Program-made: the position numbers and the translations under genes
Shown here: piece after piece, positions 9,300-19,155 of the stretch
Layout: each line of letters starts with the position of its first letter
Numbering within the stretch: the first letter of the stretch is position 1
Assembly (NCBI RefSeq): GCF_014201885.1
Contig: NZ_JACHFN010000013.1
Coordinates: 1-64,000 of the forward strand
DNA from: Deinococcus budaensis
Lineage (GTDB): Bacteria > Deinococcota > Deinococci > Deinococcales > Deinococcaceae
Reading direction: 5' to 3'
DNA: 64,000 nucleotides
Notes under the pieces: generated by a model
Seen by the model: only the letters and a program-made list of their open reading frames with translations
What the model was told of the DNA's origin: nothing
Databases searched by the model: none

Positions 9300-9515
9300 A
9301 TGTCTGAGAAGAATGAGGTCTACACCCTCGGAGAGGTGGCGAGCCGCCTGAAAATCAGCACCGAGACCTTGCGCCGCAGGATCGCTGCGGGTGAACTCTC
9401 GGCGGTCACGCTGAACGCGGGCGAGCGCAAGCACCACCGCATCACCAGCAGTCAGCTGCAGGCGTGGCTGGGTCCGGACGTCTGCGCGTCCCTGTTCCCC
9501 GGGAGGAGCGAGTGA
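9300..9515 (+). CDS. Small excisionase/MerR-like HTH DNA-binding protein
   Basis: This 71-residue protein begins MSEKNEVYTLGEVASRLKIS, followed by TETLRRRIAAGELSAV, and ends with a basic stretch leading to ITSSQLQAWLG. That is the pattern of the helix-turn-helix excisionase family (xis/AlpA/MerR N-terminal type). As first gene of the operon it is a good candidate for its autoregulator, acting on the repeats in the upstream gap. The ATG at 9300 is preferred to the upstream in-frame ATG at 9279 because the HTH fold starts here. Its TGA overlaps the GTG of the next gene (9512-9515). Confidence 0.7.
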   Translation: MSEKNEVYTLGEVASRLKISTETLRRRIAAGELSAVTLNAGERKHHRITSSQLQAWLGPDVCASLFPGRSE

Positions 9516-10015
9516 GCCTCGAGGAGACCCTGCAGCGCCTGCGGGACCTCGCTGTCCGTGGCGAGGCGGCCCGGCCGCGGGTGGATCCCGTGCAGCGGCC
9601 CCACCACGACAAGCGGCTCCAGCGGCTGAGGGCGACCATCCTCAAGCTCGAAACCTACGACCCGGAATTCGACGACGAGGCCCCCGAGGAACTGGCGCGG
9701 CAGGCCGGGCAGTTCGCCGACCGGCTCGAGGCGACCCTGCCCGCGGAGAACGCGGCCGAGACACTGACCTTCACGGCATTCCCGGCCGGGGAGACGGGGG
9801 TCCCGCGGACGGTGCGGTGGGACGGGCAGCGCTGGCTGCTGCGGGGAGGCGCCGAGGACCGCGCGACCAGCGACCGTTACGCCCTCCGGCCGCAGCTGGG
9901 CGAGGAAGCGTTCCGGACGAACGACCTCGACGTGTGGCGGGGCGCCCGGGTGCCGGAGGACCTGGCGGACCCCGGCGCCGTCTTCCGGGGCCTGCGGGCG
10001 GAGTTGGACGCGTGA
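9512..10015 (+). CDS. Hypothetical protein, second gene of the multi-helicase operon
   Basis: I do not recognise this 167-residue protein. The start is the GTG at 9512, preceded by GGGAGGAG and overlapping the previous stop. The sequence is acidic and Arg-rich, with a charged helical first 75 residues and a more beta-like second half containing TVRWDGQRWLL and WRGARVPEDLADPG. There are no cysteine motifs, signal peptide or membrane segments. The stop overlaps the GTG of the large helicase (10012-10015), so it is probably made in fixed ratio with it and may be a partner subunit. Confidence 0.7.
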   Translation: MSLEETLQRLRDLAVRGEAARPRVDPVQRPHHDKRLQRLRATILKLETYDPEFDDEAPEELARQAGQFADRLEATLPAENAAETLTFTAFPAGETGVPRTVRWDGQRWLLRGGAEDRATSDRYALRPQLGEEAFRTNDLDVWRGARVPEDLADPGAVFRGLRAELDA

Positions 10016-13000
10016 GCGCCTACCGCCTGACGGGAGGCGTCCTCGAGGCGCTGGGGGGCGGGGGCCCCGCCCACCTGACGGGGGACCTTTCCTTTGACGG
10101 CTGCGAGGACCTCATCGTGGTGAAGGCGGGGTCGGCCGCCTACCCGGCGTGGCTGGTGCCGGGCGGGGCGCAGCCGGCGGACTGGCCGCAGGACAACTGG
10201 TCGGTGCGTCTCGCGCGCTGCCGCACCACGGACGAGTTGCGCGAGGTGGCCGTCACCCTGACGCTGGCCCAGGCCAGGCTGCTGTTCACCACCCTTCCCG
10301 CGCGGGTGCTCGAGGCGTGGACTGGCATGAGCTGGCCCCCGGAGCTGGCCCCCATCCTGTACCGCGCGGTGCTGGAGCGCTTCGAGGCGGAACTAGGCGG
10401 TTCCGGCACGGTGCGCGAGGTGCCCCTTGTCCCTGGGCGCCTCCAGCCCCCGCTGGACCTGCCCCAGTTCGTGCCGGTGGACCAGGGGTCCGCCCCGGCC
10501 ACCCGGCCCGGGCGCAGCGTTCCGCTCGAGGCACTCGGCCTGCACCCCCCGGTGGCCCAGGCGCTGCGGACGCGGGTCGGGCCGGATGGCCTCTACCTGC
10601 ACCAGGCGCTCGCCCTCAAGTATCTGCGCGCCGCGCGCCGGGAGGGGACGGACCTGATCCTCTCGACCCCGACGGCCAGCGGCAAGACGCTCTCCTTCCT
10701 GCCCGGCATCCTGGAAGACCTCACCCGGCATGGGGGCGGCGCCCTGTTCCTGTACCCCCTGACGGCGCTGTGCCGCGACCAGTTCGACACCATCAGCGGT
10801 GTGGTGGCGGCCCTGCCCGCCCAGGACAGACTGACGCTGAAGCCTTTTATGGGCGACGACCGCTTGGGGGAGACCGACGGCACGCCCCACCTGCTCGTCG
10901 CCACGCCGGACAAGCTCAACCACAACCTGCACCGCCCGGAGATCCGGGCCTTCCTGGCAGGCCTCAAGTACGTGGTGCTGGACGAGGCGCACACCTACCG
11001 GGGCGCGTTCGGCACCCACATGTCGGCGTTCCTGCGCCGCCTGCTCGCCGTGTCGCGGGCGCGCCCGGCGCTGGTTGTCTCCTCGGCGACCCTGAAGAAC
11101 ACGGTCGCCTTCGCCCGGAACCTCACGGGCCGGCACCGGTTCCGGGTGGTCGGGGCGTCGACCGCCCCGGTCTACCCGCGGCACCTCTACCTCGCCCCCC
11201 TGCCCCGCGCCTCCTCCCGGGCCCTGCAGGCTCATCAGCGCGCCGTGCGCAACCTGGGACACGCCGTGCGGGAACGGCACTCCAAGGGGCTGGTCTTTGT
11301 GGGGAGCCGGGGGGGGACACGCCACCTCGCAGGCCTGCTGAAAGAACGCGGCGACCCGAAGGACCCACCGGTCGTCTTCCCATTCCACAGCAACATGAAG
11401 GAGTACGGCGAGCGGCTCGAGCACCTGCGGCGCGGGACCGGGCCGGTCGTCGCTGTGTCGACGAGCACGCTGGAGGCGGGCATCGACATCGGGGACCTGG
11501 AACTCGTGGGCATTCTGGGCTTTCCCAGAACACGCAACAGCTTCAAGCAGATGGCGGGCCGCGCGGGGCGCGGGGGCACGGCACACGTGGCCTTCCTGCC
11601 GGGCACCGGGCCCGCCGACGAGTACTACAGCCGGCCCGAGAGCCTGCTGCGGCTCGTGACGGTGGAGAGTGAGCCGGTACACCTCAACCCGCACAACGCG
11701 GTCCTGCTGCACGACCACCTGCGGCGGGCCCGCTACGAGATGGCGCAGGCGCACGACGAGTGCGGCCCGGCCCTACTCGAGCGGCTGTACCCCGAGGTTC
11801 TGCCGGAGGACCTCGCGGCGGCCCTGGGGGACGTCTTCGACGGGCCGCCCGCCGCCTTTCCGGCGCCCTCCCTGCGCGGCGAGGCGGGGCGGCCGCACCT
11901 CGTCATCCGCACCGGCATGGACGGCGACCACGACATGAGCGTCCCGGTGGTCCAGCTGCCGGACGATGCCCCGGACTGGATGGTGGAACGCAGTGGCCTG
12001 GACAACGCGCACCGCGAGTGGGGGCCGGGCAGCGTGGTGCTGCGCGGCGACCGCTTCTACCGGGTATTGGACTGGAAGTCTGGTGAAGTGACAGAACGGA
12101 ACCGCACGGCGCCCGCCGTGCTCGTGTGGGTGGAAGACATCACCGAGCGGGTGGCCGACCCGGTGGCCGTGGCGCGGGCGCGCCGCGGGCTTAGCGCGTT
12201 GCCGCCGGGCGCGGCCATGCCGCATGTCCACCAGGCGTTCCTCTCGTCCAGCGTGACCATCGGAACGGTCCTTTCCCAGGTCGACGGGGAATTCGTCGCT
12301 GCGCGCGCGGGGCGCGGGCAGGTCACCACCGCCCTGCGCGACAAGCGCGAGCGCAGCGAGCAGCAGGTGACCTCACGCTGCCCCCGGGCGTCCCGCGCAC
12401 GTCCGCTCCTGCCCGCCGACCCCCCGGAGCGCTTCCACGTCACCCTGCGGGGCGAGGCGGGGGAAGAGCGCCTGGGCACCTACGGGCGCGACCGCTGGCC
12501 CGTCTGGCAGTCCGGCCGCGCGGAGGTGCCCGGGGGCGCGCCCCACCTGCGGCAGTACCACGTGGTGGAGGAGGTGCGGCGCGAGGGGGGCGTCCCCGAA
12601 CTCGTCGTCCAGCTGCACGCCCACGACGCGGAGATTCCGGGCACGTGCGCCTGCGGGGCGGACACTGAGCCCCGCCTCTCCTGGTCCTCCAGCCTGGAGG
12701 CTGTGCCGGACGGCTGGTTCGACCATCCGGTGTTCTCCATGGTGCCCCGGACCTTCGAGACGGACGTCGCCGAGATCACCCTGCGAGGCGCGTCCCTGCC
12801 CGCCCTGCAGGCGGCGGCCGCCGCGCTCGTCAAGGCGCTGCCGGACGTCCTCGAGGTCGACCCCCAGGAACTGGGCGTGCATGCGGTGAGCGAGCACGGG
12901 GAGGCGCGCCTGCTGCTGTGGGACACCACCGTCGGCGGGACCGGGGTCAGCACGGCCGTGCCTGGGGCGCTGGAGGGCCTGCTGCGGGGGGCGCGGACCC

Positions 13001-14289
13001 TGCTGGAGGAAGCCGACCGCTGCGTCTGCCAGGGGGCGGGCTGCTTCGGCTGCATCCAGCCCCTCACGCCGCTGTTCTGGTCCCACGTCCCCGCCCCGCC
13101 GGAGCTCGACGAGGACGAGCAGCCGCACGCGGCAGCCGCCACGGACGCCGCCCTGGCGTTCCTCGTGCCCCTGCTCGCCCCGCCGGGGGAACCGGAGCGC
13201 CCGGCGACGGGGGAGACGTCCGGCGCTGTCCCCAGCCTGCCGGACAAGCTTCCGTTCACGCAGCTGCTGCTCGGTCTGGACGCGCTGGTGGATCCGGCCA
13301 CCGGGGAGCCGGTGGCCGAGGCGGAGGGCGTGCTCGCGGTGCTGCTGAGCAGCCGGCTGGACGTGAGTGTGGTCACCGAACTCCCGCACCACCGGGCGGC
13401 CGAGCTGCTGGAGCGCCTGTTCCCGGCCCACGCGCCGAGACTGGTGGGAACGCTCGTCGCGGGGCTGCGCCCGGGGGCGAGCGAACCTGTCCGGCACCTC
13501 GTGCCCAGCGCGCGGCCCGAGCGGGTGCTCTGGCTGGCGACGCGGGCGGCCGAGCTTCAGGCCGCGCAGGCCCTCGGCGTGTCCAGCGCCCTCGCGCTCT
13601 GGGCACAGGAGGGCCGCGCCCTGGAGACGGGCCCCGACCTCCTCGTCACCGCGCCCCGGGCGCTGCTGGACGCGGTTGTCCGTCCCGCCTGGCATGCCTG
13701 GCCGCTGGAGCAGACCGGGCTGCCCGCCGGGGAGCGCGCCGCCCCGCTCCTCGTGCAGCACGACGTCCTCGGGGAGAGCCTGGACGTCCTGGTCCTGGGG
13801 CGCTACGCCCCGGCGCGCACCGCAGCGCGGCACAACCGCCTGCGGCTGGCCAACCAGCATGCCCAGAGCTTCAAGAGTTACGGCACCCAGGCCGCGCAGG
13901 TCGCGGACCTGATCCGGGACCGCTTTCCCGGGCACCTCGTCGCCCTGGTGCCCAGCAGCCAGGAAGATGGGGAGCTCGGCCGCGGCCTCGGCGTGCTGGA
14001 GCGCAGCCTGCTCGCCGCCGGGCAGCCCACGCTGCGCCTGACCTGGGCCCGCACGCCGCGGGCACGGCAAAAGGCCTCCGGGGGCCTGCAGGGCCGGGTG
14101 AACAACGTCTCGGGCTGCCTGGCTCCGCCGCCGGGCATGGTGGGGGGCCAGCCGGTGCTGGTGGTCGACGACGTGGTGACCACCGGTGCCACCCTCCGCG
14201 AGGCGCGGCGCGTTCTGCGGGAGGCGGGGGCCGAGGTGAGCTGCCTGGCGGTGGCGCATACCCTGCTGGACACGCGGGGGCGGGCGTGA
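10012..14289 (+). CDS. DUF1998-type DEAD/DEAH helicase fused to a phosphoribosyltransferase
   Basis: This 1425-residue protein starts with GTG at 10012, four-base coupled to the gene before. Residues about 190-650 form an SF2 helicase: TPTASGKTLSF (K225), VLDEAHTYRG (D324), VSSATLKN, STSTLEAGIDIGDLELVG and QMAGRAGRGG. The region up to about 1015 ends with the cysteine cluster CVCQGAGCFGC (C1004, C1006, C1010, C1013), typical of the DUF1998 tail in large bacterial helicases of defence and repair loci. The final 150 residues or so are a separate phosphoribosyltransferase-like domain with the PRPP-binding loop VLVVDDVVTTGAT (D1386, D1387), as in ComF/adenine PRTases. The two activities in one chain suggest that nucleotide or PRPP sensing controls the motor; that is inference. 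The stop overlaps the RecQ start. Confidence 0.88.
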   Translation: MSAYRLTGGVLEALGGGGPAHLTGDLSFDGCEDLIVVKAGSAAYPAWLVPGGAQPADWPQDNWSVRLARCRTTDELREVAVTLTLAQARLLFTTLPARVLEAWTGMSWPPELAPILYRAVLERFEAELGGSGTVREVPLVPGRLQPPLDLPQFVPVDQGSAPATRPGRSVPLEALGLHPPVAQALRTRVGPDGLYLHQALALKYLRAARREGTDLILSTPTASGKTLSFLPGILEDLTRHGGGALFLYPLTALCRDQFDTISGVVAALPAQDRLTLKPFMGDDRLGETDGTPHLLVATPDKLNHNLHRPEIRAFLAGLKYVVLDEAHTYRGAFGTHMSAFLRRLLAVSRARPALVVSSATLKNTVAFARNLTGRHRFRVVGASTAPVYPRHLYLAPLPRASSRALQAHQRAVRNLGHAVRERHSKGLVFVGSRGGTRHLAGLLKERGDPKDPPVVFPFHSNMKEYGERLEHLRRGTGPVVAVSTSTLEAGIDIGDLELVGILGFPRTRNSFKQMAGRAGRGGTAHVAFLPGTGPADEYYSRPESLLRLVTVESEPVHLNPHNAVLLHDHLRRARYEMAQAHDECGPALLERLYPEVLPEDLAAALGDVFDGPPAAFPAPSLRGEAGRPHLVIRTGMDGDHDMSVPVVQLPDDAPDWMVERSGLDNAHREWGPGSVVLRGDRFYRVLDWKSGEVTERNRTAPAVLVWVEDITERVADPVAVARARRGLSALPPGAAMPHVHQAFLSSSVTIGTVLSQVDGEFVAARAGRGQVTTALRDKRERSEQQVTSRCPRASRARPLLPADPPERFHVTLRGEAGEERLGTYGRDRWPVWQSGRAEVPGGAPHLRQYHVVEEVRREGGVPELVVQLHAHDAEIPGTCACGADTEPRLSWSSSLEAVPDGWFDHPVFSMVPRTFETDVAEITLRGASLPALQAAAAALVKALPDVLEVDPQELGVHAVSEHGEARLLLWDTTVGGTGVSTAVPGALEGLLRGARTLLEEADRCVCQGAGCFGCIQPLTPLFWSHVPAPPELDEDEQPHAAAATDAALAFLVPLLAPPGEPERPATGETSGAVPSLPDKLPFTQLLLGLDALVDPATGEPVAEAEGVLAVLLSSRLDVSVVTELPHHRAAELLERLFPAHAPRLVGTLVAGLRPGASEPVRHLVPSARPERVLWLATRAAELQAAQALGVSSALALWAQEGRALETGPDLLVTAPRALLDAVVRPAWHAWPLEQTGLPAGERAAPLLVQHDVLGESLDVLVLGRYAPARTAARHNRLRLANQHAQSFKSYGTQAAQVADLIRDRFPGHLVALVPSSQEDGELGRGLGVLERSLLAAGQPTLRLTWARTPRARQKASGGLQGRVNNVSGCLAPPPGMVGGQPVLVVDDVVTTGATLREARRVLREAGAEVSCLAVAHTLLDTRGRA

Positions 14290-17200
14290 GGTCCGAGCGC
14301 GACGTCGCCCTGTTCGCGTACAAGGTGGGCTGGGAGCCCAAGGGCTGGCTGCCTGGCCGACCCTGGGTGGGCGTGTCCACCCACCTGCGCCACGCCCTGG
14401 GCACCCTGGCGACCCTCGAGGGCCTGGAAACCCGGCGGGAATGCTCCGGCGACTTCCACCTCGACGCCCTGCCGCCTGACCTCGGGGAGCGCCTGGCCTT
14501 CTGGCCCGAGGCCGACCTCACGGCCTACGGCGACCTGCACCCCATGTCCCCCAACGCGGCGCTGACCCTCCAGCGCGTGGCGCTGGCCTTTCTGGAGCGG
14601 GTGCTGGTGACGCCCGCCGAGCTGTCTCCGGTTCCGGGCGACCCGCTGTGCTGGACCCTGGGGGGCCGGGCGCTCACCTTCACCCCCGGGGATCTGCTCG
14701 CCCCGGGCCTGCCGCGCGGCGTGCAGGGCCAGGTCAAGGCGGCGGGGGCCGCGCGGCGGCCCCGCGCCGGGGCCGGGGAGCGCTGGCTCACCCTGGCCCC
14801 CCTCCAGCTGCGGCTCTGGGGCATGGCGTGGCTCATGCGGTTGCAGGACGTCATTCGCGCCGGGGAGGGCCGCTGGCGGATCAGGCTGCGGTCGGACGAT
14901 CCCCTGCCGGTCCTGGCCCTGTGGGACACGCTGGAACTGCTGGAGGCGACCCGGCGGCTGTACGGCCTGGACTGGCGGGTGCCGCAGGTGGAGCTGGACG
15001 CTCCCGATACCCCGGCCCTGCGGGCGGCGCTGCGGGCCTACCTGGGGAACCCGGACGGGCCCCCCGCCCGGACGTCCCTCGTCCCCCTGACGCGCGCGGA
15101 CGTGTCCCGCGCCGACGTCGTCGTGGCCCTCGGGCCGCTGGCGGAGGTGCCGGACGACGAGGAGGACGTCCTCTGGAGCGCGGAGGAGATCTACGGCGCG
15201 GCCCTCGCCCTGCAGCGGGGCCTCGAGCGCCCCTTCCGGGAGTACCAGGTCGCCGTGCCGGAGCGCGACGTCCTCGACTTCATGTTCGCGCGCTTCTTCG
15301 CCCATCCCCGGTTGCGCGACGAGCAGGCCGCGGCGGTGCAGCGCGTGCTGGAGGGAGAGGCCCTGCTGGTGCTGCTGCCGACCGGGTACGGCAAGAGTGT
15401 GGTCTACCAGCTCGTCGGTCTGATGCAGCCCGGCGTGGCCCTGATCGTGAGTCCGCTGACTGCCCTGATCAAGGACCAGATCGCGCACCTGCGGCGGGAC
15501 GGCCTCATCGGCGCCGGGTTCGTGGTGGGCCGGGGGGCGCAGGCCACCCGGGAGTACGCCCACTTCGAGAACGGCCGCTACCGGCTCTTCTACTGCGCGC
15601 CGGAACGGTTCGAGACCCGCGAGTTCAAGCAGACCGTGGCCCGCCTGATCGAGCGGCACCGCATCTCCCTGGTGGCGGTGGACGAGGCGCACTGCGTCTC
15701 CGAGTGGGGTCACGACTTCCGGCCCGCCTACATGCACGTGCGCAGCATGCGGCGGCGGCTGCGGGCGGACACGGAGCAGCCCATCCCCCTGCTGGCCCTC
15801 ACCGCGACCGCCTCGCCGGTGGTCCGGGCTGACCTCCAGCGGGCCCTGGGCATTCCCGAGGGAAACGTGGTGCAGTCGCGCTCGAGCGACCGGCCTGAGC
15901 TGAGCTTCAGCGTCCACACCGCGGATGGCCGCCTGGGTCGCCGCGCCCGGCTGGCCGTCCTCGACCAGGTGTTCAGCAAGGTCGCCCCGCGGCTGTTCGG
16001 CGAGGGGGCCCTGCTGCGCCGGCGCGAGGACGGCACCTTCGAGAATGGCACGATCGTCTTCACGCCATACGCGGACCGGCGCGACGCGGAGCTGTATGGC
16101 AGCGGCACGTCCGTTGTCCGCAGCCACCTCCTCGGGAGCGTGCTGGCGTCCGAAGCCGTTGGCATGTACGCCGGATCGGCTCCCGGACAGTGCCCCCACT
16201 GCGGTGGCCACGACTTCTACCGCGACTACGGGATTCACCGATGCAACACCTGCGGCGGGACGTTCCGCAAGGAGCAGATCGGCCGGGACGACGCCTGGGA
16301 CGACGAGCTGGTGCGCACCCAGGATGACTTTCTGGCTGATCGCCTGCCGGTACTCGTCTCTACCAAGGGCTTCGGTATGGGGATCGACAAGCGGAACATC
16401 CGGCTGGTCACCCACTACGTGATGTCGGGCAGCCTCGAAGCCTACTACCAGGAGGCGGGCCGGGCCGGACGCAGCGGCGAGCACGCCCACGTGGCCCTGG
16501 TGACCGTGCCGCCGGACGAGGCCTGCGCCCGCGATCACCTTCAGAACCTGACGACCCTGCAGCCAGAAGCGGGCCTGCCCTTTCCCTGCTTGGAGCGCAA
16601 GGCGAACGGGTTTCTGAAGCTGAAGTGCCCCTATGGCCTGACCGAGCTGTGCGACGTCGCGCAGCAGGGCCTCTTCATTCACGAGAACTTCCCGTCGGCG
16701 CGCACTGATCATGCGGCGCTGCTTCAGGTCTACGCCACGCTGAAAGGGGCCGCGCAGTTCACGGCGCCCCCGGGCCTGGACGACCGCACAACCCTGCGGG
16801 CGCTCGCGCGGCTGGCCACCCTGGGCATCGTCTCGACCTACGTCAAGCAGGGCCGGACCTATTCCATCAACACCAACCGGGAGTGGAACGCGCCGGACGC
16901 GCTGCGGCAACTGGACCGGGAACTGCGGGGCTACGATCAGCTCACCGGGGCGCCCCCCTCCACCCTCCGGGCGCTGGAGGACCTGCGCACCCGCACCGCG
17001 CTGACGCGCGACGGGTACGCGGATCAGGCCGGGCGGCTGCTCATCAACACGCTGTACTCGACGGTGCGCAGCATGCGCCTGTACGGCCTGGTGAACCTCT
17101 ACCGCTTCTCGTCCCTCCCCGAGGGCAAATGCCGCCGTGTGCACCTGCGCCGGAGTTTCGAGGTGACGCCGCTGCAGGAAGACTACCGCTGCGGCTTCTG

Positions 17201-17798
17201 CGACACCTGCCAGCCGGACCTGCAGTTCAGGCGGACCTCGGCCCACACGCCGGTCGTCCTGACCCGCGAGCAGGAACTGGGACAGGCCTTCGAGGCCCTG
17301 CTCGAGGCCTTCGACCCGGAGGCCGTGGCCCCCTTCCTGGCGGCCTGCGCCGAGGCGAGGGTGACGTCCTCGTTCCAGGTGCGCTCGGACTACCTGCTGG
17401 AGCAGCGGCCAAACGACCTGGGGCTGCTGTTTCTCAACGCCGCGCTTCACTCGGCGGAGGGTGACCAGGATGGGGCCGACCAGGTGGCGGCCCGGGCCGT
17501 GCAGGTCATGCGCCGTGCCGGTCACACCGCCGAGCGGATCTTTCCGTACCTAGCGGGGCTGGCGGCCTGGCGGCCCGGCCTGATCAAGCAGCTCTGCGGT
17601 GCGCTCGGCGGGCCGTTTGACGACGCGGACGGGCGGGAGACCGCGCTCCGGCTCCTTTCCCTGCACGACGCTCAGGCTGCGGCCCGCCTCGAGCGCAGCT
17701 GGGCCCTGCAACACCTCACCCAACGTGCGTCCGGGCTCCTCCCGGACGCCTTCACCCACACCGTACCGGAGTTTTCGCATGACCACCTCCTACCTTGA
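14286..17798 (+). CDS. RecQ-family helicase with N-terminal extension and inserted zinc ribbon
   Basis: This 1170-residue protein starts at GTG 14286, overlapping the previous stop. The first 340 residues or so are unassigned and rich in Arg and Pro. The RecQ motor follows: LLPTGYGKSVVY (K370), VDEAHCVSEWGHDFRPAY (D466), GFGMGIDK (from 695) and QEAGRAGRSG (from 722). Between the two motor halves is an unusual insertion with a zinc ribbon, CPHC at 636-639 and CNTC at 653-656. The usual RecQ zinc-binding cysteines come later (C949, C969, C972, C975). A further 180 residues of helical sequence end the protein. At about twice the usual RecQ length it is a specialised variant. RecQ-like helicases paired with PRTase or DprA-like partners occur in known toxin-antitoxin-like pairs, so regulation by the neighbours is plausible. 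Confidence 0.9.
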   Translation: MRSERDVALFAYKVGWEPKGWLPGRPWVGVSTHLRHALGTLATLEGLETRRECSGDFHLDALPPDLGERLAFWPEADLTAYGDLHPMSPNAALTLQRVALAFLERVLVTPAELSPVPGDPLCWTLGGRALTFTPGDLLAPGLPRGVQGQVKAAGAARRPRAGAGERWLTLAPLQLRLWGMAWLMRLQDVIRAGEGRWRIRLRSDDPLPVLALWDTLELLEATRRLYGLDWRVPQVELDAPDTPALRAALRAYLGNPDGPPARTSLVPLTRADVSRADVVVALGPLAEVPDDEEDVLWSAEEIYGAALALQRGLERPFREYQVAVPERDVLDFMFARFFAHPRLRDEQAAAVQRVLEGEALLVLLPTGYGKSVVYQLVGLMQPGVALIVSPLTALIKDQIAHLRRDGLIGAGFVVGRGAQATREYAHFENGRYRLFYCAPERFETREFKQTVARLIERHRISLVAVDEAHCVSEWGHDFRPAYMHVRSMRRRLRADTEQPIPLLALTATASPVVRADLQRALGIPEGNVVQSRSSDRPELSFSVHTADGRLGRRARLAVLDQVFSKVAPRLFGEGALLRRREDGTFENGTIVFTPYADRRDAELYGSGTSVVRSHLLGSVLASEAVGMYAGSAPGQCPHCGGHDFYRDYGIHRCNTCGGTFRKEQIGRDDAWDDELVRTQDDFLADRLPVLVSTKGFGMGIDKRNIRLVTHYVMSGSLEAYYQEAGRAGRSGEHAHVALVTVPPDEACARDHLQNLTTLQPEAGLPFPCLERKANGFLKLKCPYGLTELCDVAQQGLFIHENFPSARTDHAALLQVYATLKGAAQFTAPPGLDDRTTLRALARLATLGIVSTYVKQGRTYSINTNREWNAPDALRQLDRELRGYDQLTGAPPSTLRALEDLRTRTALTRDGYADQAGRLLINTLYSTVRSMRLYGLVNLYRFSSLPEGKCRRVHLRRSFEVTPLQEDYRCGFCDTCQPDLQFRRTSAHTPVVLTREQELGQAFEALLEAFDPEAVAPFLAACAEARVTSSFQVRSDYLLEQRPNDLGLLFLNAALHSAEGDQDGADQVAARAVQVMRRAGHTAERIFPYLAGLAAWRPGLIKQLCGALGGPFDDADGRETALRLLSLHDAQAAARLERSWALQHLTQRASGLLPDAFTHTVPEFSHDHLLP

Positions 17799-19155
17799 CG
17801 ACGCCTGGATTCAGGAAGAGCAGCGGCAGTTCGAGCACCTGAAGGCGCAGCTCCTCGCCAGCGCCCGGCTGCTCGAACAGGCCACCACCGCCGTGCCCGA
17901 ACTGACCCGCCAGCTGGAACAACTCACGCGCCGCGAGCAAGAGGTGCGGGGGGCCCTCACCCGCCAGTCGCGGGAACAGCAGGAGGCGCTGGGCGCGCGC
18001 GCCACCGGCCTCGTGGCCGAAATTGGGGCGCGGGCGCAGGAGGGGCGGGCCGCGCTTGAGGCCCACCTCCAGGAGCTGATCGACAACCTCGACCGCGCCA
18101 ACCAGGCGGGCAGCCTGCTTTCCCTGCAGCGCGACGTCCAGAGCCTGCTCGAGGAGGTGGCCCGGCTGGAGACCGGCCTGGTGGAGATGCGGGGGGAAGC
18201 GGTCACGGGGCAGGCGCGGTGGGCTGGCGAGCGCCAGGTGCTGGAGCGGCGAGTGGAGGACCTCTCCCGGGACCTTGCCGCCCTGCGGGACCAGACCGGG
18301 GCCCACCCGGAGACGTGGCAGCGCGAGCTGGGCACGGGGTTGGCCCCCGTCCGCACCCAGCTGGAGCACTTGGGCGCCGCTCTGGCTGCAGTGCAAGGCG
18401 CCCAGCAAGCGCAGGAGGCGAGGCTGGGGGACGAGGCGGGGCGCCTGCACGAGCGGCAGGGGGAGGCCGAGGGACAGCTTCAGCACCTGCTGGGCGCGGT
18501 GGGCGAGCTGCGCGGGGAGCTGGACGCCTCGGGGCGGGGCCTGGAACAGGCGCGGCAGGAGCTCGCCGCCCTGGAGCGCGCCCGGCAGCGCCACGAGGCC
18601 TCCCATGAGAACCTGGCGCGGCGCGCGTCCGTCCTCGAGGGCCTGGCGCAGAGCCTCCCCGGGGAGTGGCGCGCCGACTTTGACCGGCAGGCAGAGGCGC
18701 TGCAGGCCCTTCGCGGCGCGATCGACGCGGTGACCGGGCGGGTGCAGGAGCAGGCGCGGCAGTCCACCGCCGCCACCGCCCGGCTTGGCGAGCTGGAGCA
18801 GTCCTTTGATAAGCGGCTGGAGGCGCTGGAACGCAAGATGCGGGGCCTGGTCGAGGCGGGCATCAGCCGGATCCGGGACGAGCAGGAGGCCCAGAGCGGC
18901 CAGCTGCGGCAGAACCTCACCGCGGCGAGCGCGGAGCAGCGTGAACACCTGACGGCAGTGGAACGCGCCCTGAGAGAGGACCTCCGCGCGGCGGGCACCC
19001 GCGCCGGGACGCTCGAGACCCGGTTGCAGGCCCAGCAGGACGCGCTGGCCGAGCTCGACCGCCGCTCCCAGGCGGACGGCAGCCGGCTCACCCGCTTTCT
19101 GGCGTGGTTCAGTGCGGCCGGGACCGTGGCCCGGATGCGGGGAAAACCCGAGTGA
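17779..19155 (+). CDS. Long coiled-coil protein (kleisin/SMC-hinge-free rod)
   Basis: This 458-residue protein starts at ATG 17779, overlapping the end of the RecQ gene by 20 bases. Almost the whole chain is predicted coiled coil by eye: heptad-like Leu/Ala spacing with runs of Glu, Gln and Arg from residue 10 to about 440, and no Walker A, so it is not an SMC ATPase. The last 20 residues are more hydrophobic and basic (LTRFLAWFSAAGTVARM) and could be an amphipathic helix that binds membrane or a partner. Position between two helicase genes suggests a scaffold or sensor rod holding the complex together. The function is not known. Confidence 0.75.
   Translation: MTTSYLDDAWIQEEQRQFEHLKAQLLASARLLEQATTAVPELTRQLEQLTRREQEVRGALTRQSREQQEALGARATGLVAEIGARAQEGRAALEAHLQELIDNLDRANQAGSLLSLQRDVQSLLEEVARLETGLVEMRGEAVTGQARWAGERQVLERRVEDLSRDLAALRDQTGAHPETWQRELGTGLAPVRTQLEHLGAALAAVQGAQQAQEARLGDEAGRLHERQGEAEGQLQHLLGAVGELRGELDASGRGLEQARQELAALERARQRHEASHENLARRASVLEGLAQSLPGEWRADFDRQAEALQALRGAIDAVTGRVQEQARQSTAATARLGELEQSFDKRLEALERKMRGLVEAGISRIRDEQEAQSGQLRQNLTAASAEQREHLTAVERALREDLRAAGTRAGTLETRLQAQQDALAELDRRSQADGSRLTRFLAWFSAAGTVARMRGKPE

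Noticed and set aside
12918..14285. Upstream extension of the RecQ frame inside the helicase-PRTase gene
   Set aside because: It overlaps a strongly supported gene. The GTG at 14286 overlaps the previous stop as in the rest of the operon.
13878..17525. Long minus-strand frame across the RecQ region
   Set aside because: It is the shadow of a plus-strand gene with full motifs. The translated text is Arg/Val/Gly/His-rich without motifs.
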